NCBI RefSeq assembly: GCF_000148525.1
Contig: NZ_AEDU01000022.1
Location: forward strand, 85,049 to 149,048
DNA: 64,000 nucleotides
Direction: 5' to 3'
DNA from: Streptococcus mitis SK564
GTDB lineage: Bacteria > Bacillota > Bacilli > Lactobacillales > Streptococcaceae
Part shown: one piece after another, positions 1 to 6,726 of the stretch
Layout of the letters: every line of letters starts with the position of its first letter
Position numbering within the stretch: position 1 is the stretch's first letter
Notes under the pieces: model-generated
What the model was told of the DNA's origin: nothing
Databases searched by the model: none
Seen by the model: the letters and a program-made list of their open reading frames with translations, nothing else
Position numbers and translations under genes: made by a program

Positions 1-57
1 GTTTTCCCTTAGTGCTTTTTTTGTTTTTACTACCAGCTATAAGTATCTATACGCAAC

Positions 58-102
58 TAGACCTGTATAGTTTAAAGTGATATAATAGTCTAAAAGGAGG
101 TG
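58..102 (+). promoter_or_regulatory. Promoter and ribosome binding site of the toxin-antitoxin pair
   Basis: A TATAAT -10 box lies at 81-86, with a weak -35 (TAGACC, 58-63) at 17 bp spacing. A strong Shine-Dalgarno AAAGGAGGTG (94-103) stands just before the antitoxin ATG. RelB-type antitoxins usually autoregulate such promoters; no operator was resolved here. Confidence 0.55.
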
Positions 103-107
103 CTACT

Positions 108-395
108 ATGAATGTTTTAGAAAAAAACACACAGGTAAACTTTAAGACTAACAGAGACTTGTTAGAGAAGGCTAAAGCTATTATCACATCGCAAAATCTT
201 GATATGACAGCCAGTTTTAACTTGTTTTTAGAACACATTGTAGAAAATAAAGCCTTGCCATTTGAAACTCAAGTAGACAAAGAAAGAGAAGAACTTCTAT
301 TAGGATTGCGTGCCGAAATTGCCCGTAGCTTTGAGGATTTAGAACATGGAAGGACTTACAGCCTTGATGAAGTGAGGGCTAACCTTGGAATTTAA
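108..395 (+). CDS. RelB/DinJ-family antitoxin
   Basis: A 95-residue protein with the N-terminal layout of RelB/DinJ ribbon-helix-helix antitoxins: a short beta segment (TQVNFKTNRDLLEKAK) followed by helices that dimerise and bind DNA. The acidic C-terminal half would wrap the toxin. It overlaps the next gene by 11 bp, the usual translational coupling of antitoxin-first type II modules. Family knowledge says it neutralises the toxin and represses its own promoter. It lies in DNA that looks like the distal end of a second integrative element left of the att core at 1002, so it may serve to stabilise that element. The family call is fairly secure; the exact subfamily is not. Confidence 0.8.
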   Translation: MNVLEKNTQVNFKTNRDLLEKAKAIITSQNLDMTASFNLFLEHIVENKALPFETQVDKEREELLLGLRAEIARSFEDLEHGRTYSLDEVRANLGI

Positions 396-732
396 CGAGA
401 ACTCATATAGCCTTATTATCTCTGAAACGGTACAAGAACAGCTAAGAGGTATTAAAGATTATATCTCAGCTAACTACTTTTCAGAACAGGCAGGAGCAAA
501 CACAGTTAAGAATATTCTTTACGGATTGGAACGTCTTGAAGTTTTCCCGGAAGCAGGATTTGATGCTGATGAAAGAGTAGGAGTTATTATATACCCACCC
601 CACAAAACTCGATGCATCATTTTAGGCGATTACCTAGCCTTCTATCATATTTTAGAGGATAGAAAAGCTGTCTTTGTATCAGATATTATTCATAGCAAAC
701 AGGATTACATTCGCTTGTTCAAGAAAAAATAG
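385..732 (+). CDS. RelE/ParE-superfamily toxin
   Basis: A 115-residue protein starting at TTG (385), with a GAGGG Shine-Dalgarno at 374-378 inside the antitoxin gene. It has the alpha-alpha-beta layout of the RelE/ParE fold: an N-terminal strand (SLIISETVQEQL), two helices carrying the partner contact region, then strands with conserved basic and aromatic residues (HKTRCIILGDYLAFYHI). It ends with SKQDYIRLF, a C-terminus common in streptococcal members. RelE toxins cleave mRNA in the ribosome A site and ParE toxins inhibit gyrase; the sequence alone does not decide which applies. The TTG start would keep toxin synthesis low relative to antitoxin. Confidence 0.75.
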   Translation: MEFNENSYSLIISETVQEQLRGIKDYISANYFSEQAGANTVKNILYGLERLEVFPEAGFDADERVGVIIYPPHKTRCIILGDYLAFYHILEDRKAVFVSDIIHSKQDYIRLFKKK

Positions 733-820
733 TGCATATTATTGAACTGCGTTTTGGATTCCAAAAATTTTAAAAAAGATTACTCTATTTCAAAAATTTT
801 TAGGAATGAAAATATAAAAA

Positions 821-849
821 AAGAGAAACCTCATAATGAAGTTTCTCTT
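821..849. repeat. Hairpin at the distal end of the left-flanking element
   Basis: Arms AAGAGAAAC (821-829) and GTTTCTCTT (841-849) enclose an 11-nt loop. The hairpin at 10684-10716 has the same size, a similar loop (ending TGAA) and the same position relative to the paired repeats and att core, so the two are probably homologous element ends. It may also terminate toxin transcription. Confidence 0.6.
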
Positions 850-888
850 GCTTTTAATCGTCCGAATCAATATTCTTATTTCAAAAAA

Positions 889-908
889 GGTAGTGAAAAA
901 GGTAGTGA
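889..908 (+). repeat. Paired arm-type repeats of the left-flanking element
   Basis: GGTAGTGA occurs at 889-896 and 901-908, exactly 12 bp apart, followed by TTCG. The IME's own ends carry TGTAGAGA pairs at the same 12-bp pitch (1090/1102 and 10752/10764). The position is about 100 bp from the att core, as at the right end. Inferred to be integrase arm-binding sites of a different but related integrase. Confidence 0.55.
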
Positions 909-951
909 TTCGAATGATTTCCCTTGCAATATAGTGAAATTAACAAAAAGA

Positions 952-974
952 AAAAACGCTAATCAAGCGTTTTT
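952..974 (+). terminator. Intrinsic terminator near the left att core
   Basis: AAAAACGCT (952-960) and AGCGTTTTT (966-974) form a perfect 9-bp stem with a 5-nt loop, and the arm ends in a T run. It can act on either strand. Confidence 0.65.
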
Positions 975-1001
975 CTTCTGTATTGATTCGTATTGAATGC
1001 T

Positions 1002-1017
1002 TATTTAACCTCTGTAA
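1002..1017. repeat. Left att core (integrase-proximal)
   Basis: Sixteen bases identical to the 3' end of rpmG at 10867-10882. The identity stops at base 1001 (T here, C at 10866), so the copy is exactly 16 bp with that flank. Confidence 0.85.
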
Positions 1018-1088
1018 GGAGTAGACAGAGTTCTATATAACCCCTCAAAACCTTTATTTTAAAGGCTTTGTAATTTATTGAAGAAAAA

Positions 1089-1110
1089 ATGTAGAGACAA
1101 ATGTAGAGAC
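1089..1110. repeat. Arm-type repeat pair at the int end
   Basis: ATGTAGAGAC at 1089-1098 and 1101-1110, a 12-bp pitch, immediately before the int stop codon. The same motif pair occurs at the other end of the element (10751, 10763). Tyrosine integrases of the Tn916/lambda type bind such arm sites with their N-terminal domain. Confidence 0.65.
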
Positions 1111-1112
1111 GA

Positions 1113-2378
1113 TTAAGTAGATAGTTCAGCTATTTTATCTAAATAAATATTTACTGCCTCTAATTTCTTCTTCGGTGCTAACTCGGCGTATGTATCCATA
1201 GTTGTGTTGATAGATTTATGTCCCATACGAACTTGTAGTTCTTTCCAGTTTGCCCCAGCATTTAACATCATTGAAGCATGAGTATGTCTGAAAATATGGA
1301 AACCGTAATCAGGTAAGCCAAGAGAAGTTAGTCGTTTTTTTAAAGTAGCACGTTCGTTTCTATCGCACATATAATTTCCATAAATCGTTGGAAAGATTAA
1401 CTTGGATTGAGGTAGACCTTGTTTTTTGAAATAGTTATTCATTTCTGTGTAGAAATCCCTAAGGTCAGTGAGAGTAGAGTTTGGAACGGGAACCTGACGA
1501 TTACCAGAATCGGTTTTTGCGGTTGGTTTACAAATCATACATCCTTTAGTACCAAGTTTCTTATTGGCACTTTTCCACATCAATGTTTTATTTACAATAA
1601 TTTCATTGTTTGTGAAATCCAAGTCATTTATTTCTAATGCTAGAAGTTCATTGATTCGCAATGCAGAAGCGAGTAAGGAATTGCAGATGGTAATAAATCG
1701 TCGATTAGCTCTGTTATTAGGTAAAGTTTTTAAGAATGCTAACCATGTTTTTAATTCTTCATCATGTAAGACCATAGTTCTACGAGAAGCTAATTTAGGC
1801 TTTGGAGGGATTTTGATAGTTTTCACTGGGTTTTTAGTTAATCCAAAATGTGTGATGCCAAAATCGAAAATATCACTAAGTTTGTGAGTGACTGCTCCAA
1901 AGTCTTTTGCACTACCTTTTTCAGCACGTTTTTTCCCTGATTCAATCGATGTTCTAGCTTTTTGGGCGAGATTGTTAACCCATCTTTGAATGTCGGCAGA
2001 TGTGATTTTTTCAGGAATGTAATCCCCGAATGCAGGGATGATGTAATTATATACGTATCCCTTCACTCTATTGATTGTATTATGAGAAGTAACCCAAACT
2101 TGATAATTATTGAACCATTCTTCTGCAAGTTCAGAAAAAGTGGATAATCGTTTATCTTCTTTCCTCGTTCCACCTGCTTTTTCAAAATTAACTCTAGCCG
2201 TTAGGATTTTACGGTCAAGTTGCCGTAGTGTTTTAGCTGTTATAGACGTTGTTACTTGTTTGCCTGTTTTTTCATCGATACCTAAGTAAAGGCCTCGTAA
2301 AATATAACTAACCTCTCCGTTTGAATTTGTTTTTTTAATAACTTTTTTGTTATTGTAAGTTATAGTTTCAGATGTCAT
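1113..2378 (-). CDS. int: Tyrosine site-specific recombinase (integrase)
   Basis: A 421-residue integrase with the full catalytic set: Arg241 in SALRINELL, His361-x-x-Arg364 (HIFRH), His387 in MGHKS and the nucleophile Tyr397 in DTYAEL. The N-terminal 60 residues look like an arm-binding domain (AP2-like in Tn916-type integrases), and a SAM-like core-binding domain spans about 80-180. The start is ATG with AAAGGG upstream. It lies next to the left att core and the TGTAGAGA arm repeats, the normal position for the element's own recombinase. It should catalyse integration into, and with an excisionase excision from, the rpmG 3' end. A hairpin terminator separates it from the upstream genes. Confidence 0.95.
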   Translation of the reverse strand: MTSETITYNNKKVIKKTNSNGEVSYILRGLYLGIDEKTGKQVTTSITAKTLRQLDRKILTARVNFEKAGGTRKEDKRLSTFSELAEEWFNNYQVWVTSHNTINRVKGYVYNYIIPAFGDYIPEKITSADIQRWVNNLAQKARTSIESGKKRAEKGSAKDFGAVTHKLSDIFDFGITHFGLTKNPVKTIKIPPKPKLASRRTMVLHDEELKTWLAFLKTLPNNRANRRFITICNSLLASALRINELLALEINDLDFTNNEIIVNKTLMWKSANKKLGTKGCMICKPTAKTDSGNRQVPVPNSTLTDLRDFYTEMNNYFKKQGLPQSKLIFPTIYGNYMCDRNERATLKKRLTSLGLPDYGFHIFRHTHASMMLNAGANWKELQVRMGHKSINTTMDTYAELAPKKKLEAVNIYLDKIAELST

Positions 2379-2413
2379 AATGCCCTTTCATTATACGGAT
2401 ATAAAATAAAAAG

Positions 2414-2460
2414 GCTAAAATAGAACATTTTCTATACATAACAGACAGTTCTATTTTAGC
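2414..2460 (-). terminator. Hairpin between xis-like gene and int
   Basis: Perfect 13-bp arms at 2414-2426 and 2448-2460. Read on the minus strand, the stem is followed by CTTTTTATTTT, so transcripts from rep/xis would stop or be attenuated before int. This would tie int expression to readthrough or to a promoter in the short gap. Confidence 0.65.
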
Positions 2461-2470
2461 ATAATTCATG

Positions 2471-2719
2471 TTATTTCTCTAAGAATTGGAGAACATTTTC
2501 AAGTTTATAGTAAACAGTTCTGGTTCCTTCTATAGGTGGTTCCAGTCGTTTTAGTCCTTTTTCTTCCCAAGATTTTAATGTATTCGGAGAAATTTGAAGG
2601 AGATTCAATAGGTCTTTTTGGGTATATAGACCACAATAATTGAAGATGTGGGTTTCCTGTTGTAGGATTTGTAAGAGATTTAGTAGTAGGTTTTTAATTT
2701 CAAATAGTTCTGAGTTCAT
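2471..2719 (-). CDS. Small HTH protein, probable excisionase or regulator
   Basis: An 82-residue protein whose C-terminal two thirds resembles a MerR/Xis-type winged helix: YTQKDLLNLLQISPNTLKSWEEKGL followed by a wing with RTVYYKLENVLQFL. The start overlaps the rep stop codon (TAATG), with AAAGGAAC upstream, so it is translationally coupled to rep. Small DNA-binding proteins of this type beside int usually act as recombination directionality factors. The N-terminal 30 residues are an unassigned amphipathic helix. Role inferred from fold and position. Confidence 0.7.
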   Translation of the reverse strand: MNSELFEIKNLLLNLLQILQQETHIFNYCGLYTQKDLLNLLQISPNTLKSWEEKGLKRLEPPIEGTRTVYYKLENVLQFLEK

Positions 2720-3921
2720 TATTGTTGTTCCTTTCTTTGAATAGTTGTTTCAAACTGTGTGAAGAAGCTATTAGCACGATGTATTGACTGAGACTCAAAG
2801 GGGTTCGTGAAAAAGTTGCTGTCATCTTTTTCGTATTCCCGACTCTCATTGTTATAGTGTGTATAAAAGATATTATCCTTTTCAACTAGTATGGCTGTTT
2901 GTATTCGTCGTTCTAGCTGGTCGAAACGGTCAATTCGTTTACTGGTTTGAAAATTATCATACAACTCCTTTGGTGAGTAAGGGCTAGTTATGAAGATTAG
3001 TTCAGCGGTTAATGCTTTATCTATATATCTAGAAGGTAAGAAAACATCGAAATTATAAGGGTCTAGAATTTTCAAAAGGTCATCATATCGAAAGCTATCT
3101 GGTCGCAGTTCGTCAATAATGATAGTTTCCTGGTTTTGATAACTCTGAAAAGGATCGCGACTTGAGCCTGTTACAAAATAAGAGGTATTTTTATTTTCTG
3201 CATAAGTCTTAGCCAGTCTTGTCTTACCAAGTCCAGACTCACCATAGATATAGACTACTTGTTTTGTCTTTTGTTCATACTTCATACGATTCAGGAATTC
3301 TCTTCCTAATCTTTCTTGCCTTTTTTCGGCAACAGCTTTAAGTCGCGTACTTGCTTTTGCATATTGACTTCCCGTTAGCTCAGATTCAATCTCTTCTAGA
3401 GTTAATAAACCGTCATAAAGCATATCTAGATATTCTCGTATTAGTTCCCCTTCTTTTTTACTTTGGTTTCGCTCTACTTGTTTTCGAATGTTTTCTAATT
3501 TTTTAGCAAAATCAAAGTTACTTATTACTTCCGAAATAGGGTACTGATATTTATTTTGAGCATCTTTAGTTTGGTGAACAAGATAACTAAAACCATTATT
3601 AGGATGCTTGAAGAATTCTAATCGTTCGATTTGAGAATCTTCACGCTTACCATTTCGTTCATTAATTTCCCAAGCTATGCTATGTGGACTACGAGCATGT
3701 TTGAAATACATCATGAGATGAATATGGGGTTCTACAGTTTCTCCATCTTCATTAACATCTTTATCATGTAAAATGCCTGCCCAGAGTAATGGCTCTAATA
3801 GCTTAACGATTCTATCAATTTCTTCTTTCCAATCAGATAAAATAGCTAGTCGCATTTGTTGTGTATACATGATTGCACGCTGTTTAGGGATTTTTTTATT
3901 TGTTTTTTTCTCTGAAGACAT
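2719..3921 (-). CDS. Rep-helicase protein: rolling-circle initiator or non-canonical relaxase
   Basis: A 400-residue protein in two parts. The N-terminal HUH endonuclease resembles the PF01719 Rep_2 family: metal-binding HIH at about residues 66-68 (EPHIHLMMYF) and a motif with the likely nicking Tyr113 (GFSYLVHQTK). The C-terminal superfamily 3 helicase-like ATPase has Walker A GESGLGKT at about 227-234 and Walker B TIIIDEL at about 267-271. The start at 3921 is preferred because AAAGGA lies 10 nt upstream; the ATG at 3954 has no Shine-Dalgarno. Proteins of this architecture initiate plasmid or element replication, and serve as relaxases in several streptococcal IMEs. Iterons and an inverted repeat directly upstream fit an origin. 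It is the only candidate relaxase in the element. Confidence 0.8.
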   Translation of the reverse strand: MSSEKKTNKKIPKQRAIMYTQQMRLAILSDWKEEIDRIVKLLEPLLWAGILHDKDVNEDGETVEPHIHLMMYFKHARSPHSIAWEINERNGKREDSQIERLEFFKHPNNGFSYLVHQTKDAQNKYQYPISEVISNFDFAKKLENIRKQVERNQSKKEGELIREYLDMLYDGLLTLEEIESELTGSQYAKASTRLKAVAEKRQERLGREFLNRMKYEQKTKQVVYIYGESGLGKTRLAKTYAENKNTSYFVTGSSRDPFQSYQNQETIIIDELRPDSFRYDDLLKILDPYNFDVFLPSRYIDKALTAELIFITSPYSPKELYDNFQTSKRIDRFDQLERRIQTAILVEKDNIFYTHYNNESREYEKDDSNFFTNPFESQSIHRANSFFTQFETTIQRKEQQ

Positions 3922-3947
3922 TTCAAGAATTTCCTTTCGTTTTGTTT

Positions 3948-4047
3948 TTGGCACATTGGCACAGTTTGAATGCGAGACAATGCCAAGACCAGTCTCGCAG
4001 GATTGTTAGTATTAAGGGTATTTAGAGTAAGTAGTATCATTGGCACA
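3948..4047. other. Candidate replication or transfer origin with iterons
   Basis: Two perfect tandem TTGGCACA units lie at 3948-3955 and 3956-3963, with a third at 4040-4047 and an inverted partial copy within 3979-3987. A separate inverted repeat TGCGAGAC (3971-3978)/GTCTCGCA (3992-3999) has a 13-nt loop. The cluster sits directly upstream of the Rep start, the usual place for a Rep binding and nicking site. The function is inferred. Confidence 0.5.
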
Positions 4048-4060
4048 GTTTTGTAATATA

Positions 4061-4106
4061 AAAAAATGGTGGAAGGACTTTTTGTCTTTGACAAAGTCCT
4101 TCCACC
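4061..4106 (-). terminator. Strong intrinsic terminator downstream of the membrane-protein gene
   Basis: Perfect 14-bp arms (4068-4081 and 4093-4106) with an 11-nt loop. On the minus strand it is followed by ATTTTTTTATA. It starts 4 bases after the end of the gene ending at 4111 and separates the coupling-protein operon from rep. Confidence 0.85.
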
Positions 4107-4110
4107 GATT

Positions 4111-4653
4111 TTAATTGTAAGAGCCTGTTGCTTGATACCAACGACCGTCACTAGGCGCTATGTTGGTAAAGAACAATTCGGGTTCTATAGTGTGTAATTT
4201 TGCTTTAATAGCAGGGAATATTTCTTGTACTTTCAAGAAACTTTCGTGATTGTTTGGAACTTTCCACCGTAATATAGCCCCATCTTCTGTATAAATCATC
4301 GATAAGGTTAGCAAAGAACGATTGGCTTTGTTGACGATTGATTTTTGAGTAGAAATCTGTTTATTTTGAGTATCGAGAATAGAATCGGATTCAAAATGGG
4401 CAAATTTTCTCAGTTCGTAGGTTGCTCGTAATCCTTTGAGCATGTATTTTATATCACTTTTAAACCAGTGATAAAGGAAAAAAGAGAAAAGTAGTATTGA
4501 AAAAATTATCAAAGGATAGAAAAGAAAAACAACATTTTGATAATTAATTTCAATGTTCAGATTCTGTTGAATCAAGATAAGTATAAATATAGGGAAAAAG
4601 CTTACTACAGTTCCTATACATAAGATTTTGAATAGATTATACTTGTTTATCAT
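4111..4653 (-). CDS. Two-TM membrane protein of the mobilization module, unknown function
   Basis: A 180-residue protein with two hydrophobic segments near the N-terminus (about residues 9-30 and 43-65) and a soluble C-terminal domain of about 110 residues. The start at 4653 (ATG, AAGAGG 5 nt upstream) gives a 4-bp ATGA overlap with the FtsK-like gene, so the two are translationally coupled. No family was recognised with confidence. Its position between a coupling ATPase and Rep suggests it anchors or assists the DNA-transfer complex at the membrane. It could also be a small TcpA-associated protein. Confidence 0.7.
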   Translation of the reverse strand: MINKYNLFKILCIGTVVSFFPIFILILIQQNLNIEINYQNVVFLFYPLIIFSILLFSFFLYHWFKSDIKYMLKGLRATYELRKFAHFESDSILDTQNKQISTQKSIVNKANRSLLTLSMIYTEDGAILRWKVPNNHESFLKVQEIFPAIKAKLHTIEPELFFTNIAPSDGRWYQATGSYN

Positions 4654-5759
4654 AAGCACCTCTTGTTATAGTATGGGGTGAGGAGTGGCATGATGTTGCT
4701 GTCATGCTTTCCATCACTAAATTTGACAATTCCTGTCCCTATTCCGCTAGGAACAACAATATTTTCAATATGAGCGTTTGGCAATAAAAACTGAGTGGTG
4801 TTAGTATTTATCTCTCCCAAAATAATAGAACAGTTAATTTGTTCTCTAACTGCTAGATTTCCTCCAAATGCGGTAGCATCAAAACGTTGGGAAACTAGGA
4901 TAAGTGAAACTTTGGTAGCTCTACCTAGAAGAGCCACAGTTCCTAATAGTTGTGCAAACGTATCTCGTGCTTGTTTTGAAGAACCCTGAACAAGAGCAAG
5001 TAGCTCATCTATGATAATATATTTGCGTTTTAATGTAGCTTTTGGGTTTTCTAAAAGTATTTCTTGACGTTCGTAAATCTTATTGATAGCATCCCCCAGA
5101 ATTTCATTTACTTCTGTGATAAAACTATTTAAGTTAGCCCCTCTTTTCGGAGACAGGACAGACAGATTTAATTCACGACCTAGAGAATAAATATCGGCAC
5201 GTTTAGGGTCTACTGCTACAATATCGTCAGTTATTTTCCGAATACACCGAATAAGGTATTCTAGGAAATAACTTTTTCCTGAACCAGATGAACCACTGAT
5301 AGCTAAATGAACAACATCATTTAGATTGATACTAACTTGGTTTGACATGAGCGGAACCCTAATCTCACTAACTTCTTGATTTATAAAGTGTTGGATATCA
5401 GGAATAGTTAGTCGAGTTGGAATACCATTTACCCAAGGGAAGAAAAAACCTCTAGCAAGATTAGGGTCACCTGTCTTGTAGGGGATGAAAATCGCATTAC
5501 TTTGTAACATAAGCGTTTTATACGGGTAAAGAATGCCAGAACAGATATCTGCTATCTTAAAATACAGGTTTTTATCTAAAACATAGGAAACAGGAAGATT
5601 GGGAATGAAAAACATTCCCTTATCTTCTGCTTCTAAAGAAATGGAGAAAGAGTTTGTAAAGCTCGTTTCTCCGTTTATATCTAGTGTATTGTTGAGATTG
5701 CTTGTAATGAATTTAGCTAATTCATTTTCAGACATAGGCATTTTAATAGGGATAGTCAT
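4650..5759 (-). CDS. FtsK/SpoIIIE-type (TcpA-like) coupling ATPase
   Basis: A 369-residue P-loop ATPase of the FtsK-HerA group: Walker A GSSGSGKS at residues 156-163, Walker B YIIIDELLAL with Asp251-Glu252, and a following VSLILVSQRF sensor segment. There are no obvious TM helices, so it is shorter than chromosomal FtsK and than full TcpA proteins. The start ATG has AGGGGG 6 nt upstream. In Gram-positive mobile elements such proteins bring the relaxase-DNA complex to a conjugation pore. It overlaps the downstream two-TM gene, which may supply its membrane anchor. It cannot be chromosomal FtsK given its size and context. Confidence 0.88.
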   Translation of the reverse strand: MTIPIKMPMSENELAKFITSNLNNTLDINGETSFTNSFSISLEAEDKGMFFIPNLPVSYVLDKNLYFKIADICSGILYPYKTLMLQSNAIFIPYKTGDPNLARGFFFPWVNGIPTRLTIPDIQHFINQEVSEIRVPLMSNQVSINLNDVVHLAISGSSGSGKSYFLEYLIRCIRKITDDIVAVDPKRADIYSLGRELNLSVLSPKRGANLNSFITEVNEILGDAINKIYERQEILLENPKATLKRKYIIIDELLALVQGSSKQARDTFAQLLGTVALLGRATKVSLILVSQRFDATAFGGNLAVREQINCSIILGEINTNTTQFLLPNAHIENIVVPSGIGTGIVKFSDGKHDSNIMPLLTPYYNKRCL

Positions 5760-5769
5760 AAACTACCCC

Positions 5770-6093
5770 CTAAGCTTTGTGAATGCCTGTGGCACGGAAA
5801 TACGCATTTGATTTAATCTGAATTGCTTCTAATTTATCAAATGCTATTTTCTCACCAATGTTAAATTCAGATAAATCTGGTTTGTTATCCGGAAGAAACT
5901 TCACTTTAAAAGGATTATGAGTATCCGTAGCAATCCAAATCTGATAACCAATAACTTTATCTGTCCGCTTATCGTCTTTATATTCATACTGTGTTTCTAT
6001 TTGCAGTCCTACAATATAAGTTGTTTCATTTCCAAGAAGTTTCTCAGCATTTTCTGAGCTATAATAGCTTGATGATTTGACTGTGAATGTCAT
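5770..6093 (-). CDS. Small conserved mobile-element protein, unknown function
   Basis: A 107-residue soluble protein with no TM segment and no motif I can name. It looks beta-rich, with a repeated pattern of charged and hydrophobic residues (TYIVGLQIETQYEYKDD; VIGYQIWIATDT). It is the first gene of the minus-strand transfer operon, 10 bp upstream of the FtsK-like gene, with AAAGGTC as ribosome binding site. Its size and position recall the small first genes of Tn916-like transfer operons (DUF961/YdcP type), but I cannot confirm homology. An accessory DNA-processing role is plausible. Confidence 0.65.
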   Translation of the reverse strand: MTFTVKSSSYYSSENAEKLLGNETTYIVGLQIETQYEYKDDKRTDKVIGYQIWIATDTHNPFKVKFLPDNKPDLSEFNIGEKIAFDKLEAIQIKSNAYFRATGIHKA

Positions 6094-6213
6094 ATTTTTG
6101 ACCTTTCTTATTAAGGAGGAGAATAATTTTTATTCTACAGGAGTAATAGTTGTATTTAACAACTATATGTTGATTTATCTCATGGTGCCCATCTCTTATA
6201 TATATATTGAAAT

Positions 6214-6225
6214 GCCACGCGTGGC
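6214..6225. repeat. 12-bp perfect palindrome GCCACGCGTGGC
   Basis: Self-complementary over 12 bases, GC-rich in an AT-rich context, upstream of the transfer operon. Possibly a protein-binding or nic-proximal site. Confidence 0.45.
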
Positions 6226-6329
6226 TAAAGGGAGTTAAGGTCAAGTGATTTTATGTCATCAAAAATTAACAAAAATGTAACATAAAAACACTTGACAGAG
6301 TGTTAATTTTTAGATTATACTCCCTTTAG
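6225..6329. repeat. Nested inverted repeats around a promoter
   Basis: Three inverted pairs lie in 105 bp: CTAAAGGGAGT (6225-6235) with 6319-6329; a 14-nt pair at 6242-6255 and 6281-6294 with one mismatch; and AAAAATTAACA (6261-6271) with 6301-6311. The pairs overlap, so alternative folded forms are possible. Confidence 0.5.
6292..6320 (+). promoter_or_regulatory. Plus-strand promoter inside nested repeats
   Basis: TTGACA (6292-6297), a 17-bp spacer and TTATAC (6315-6320). The -35 and -10 both lie in inverted-repeat arms, so folding or a bound protein should affect it. It would transcribe the palindromes at 6395-6445 toward the surface-protein gene. Confidence 0.55.
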
Positions 6330-6394
6330 GGAAATAAGATAAGAGATGGGCAAGAGATAAGAAAAAAATTTTTTTCATAAAGAAAAAGGGGATT

Positions 6395-6445
6395 CGGGGC
6401 GTAGCCCCGTTGAGATAAGTTAGTTTCGGGTACCCGAAACTAACT
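6395..6445. repeat. GC hairpin plus 28-bp perfect palindrome
   Basis: CGGGGC (6395-6400) and GCCCCG (6404-6409) form a tight 6-bp stem with a 3-nt loop. Nine bases later, 6418-6445 is a perfect palindrome centred on GGTACC with 14-base half-arms. Neither is followed by a T run, so they are not typical terminators; an oriT, operator or resolution site is possible. Confidence 0.6.
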
Positions 6446-6607
6446 AGAATGGAGCATTGCATAAAATTTTATGCAACATTAAAAATGTAAACGGCTGAGC
6501 TTTTCTTGGCTGTTTTTTTGTTTTCTAAAAGAAAAAATGAGAGTTTTTCAACTTATAATTTATAGTAAAGTTCAGGAAAAATAATTTATAAAATCCTCAG
6601 AAATGGC

Positions 6608-6637
6608 TTGACAAAAGCATTTCGGGGGGGGTATAAT
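6608..6637 (+). promoter_or_regulatory. Surface-protein promoter with G8 tract in the spacer
   Basis: Consensus TTGACA (6608-6613) and TATAAT (6632-6637) are separated by 18 bp. The last eight spacer bases (6624-6631) are all G. Slippage in such a tract changes -35/-10 spacing, a known way to switch surface-protein genes on and off. Loss of one G would give the optimal 17 bp. Confidence 0.75.
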
Positions 6638-6726
6638 ATAGTAGGAATATTTTAAATGAGTCTATAAATCGAAAAAGGAAGCGCTTGCTTTTTGGTTTTG
6701 TTAACGACTTTTATAAAGGAGACAAT

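Larger units (their letters stand above)
733..1112. other. Gene-free junction: hairpins, paired repeats and att core
   Basis: No convincing gene. The stretch contains a 9-bp hairpin (821-829/841-849), two GGTAGTGA repeats (889, 901), a terminator hairpin (952-974), the att core (1002-1017) and two ATGTAGAGAC repeats (1089, 1101). It reads as a junction between two integrated elements. Confidence 0.6.
6094..6726. other. Large non-coding region rich in inverted repeats
   Basis: No credible gene. It holds a 12-bp palindrome (6214-6225), nested inverted repeats (6225-6329), a promoter (6292-6320), a GC hairpin (6395-6409), a 28-bp perfect palindrome (6418-6445) and the surface-protein promoter (6608-6637). 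It divides the minus-strand transfer module from the plus-strand cargo and is a good place for oriT or regulatory sites. Confidence 0.6.

Noticed and set aside
742..996. 84-residue plus-strand ORF in the left junction
   Set aside because: It runs through two hairpins and the paired repeats, with no ribosome binding site; a by-product of AT-rich DNA.
3846..4151. 101-residue minus-strand ORF across the rep upstream region
   Set aside because: It overlaps the terminator hairpin, iterons and the Rep start, has no ribosome binding site and has low-complexity sequence.
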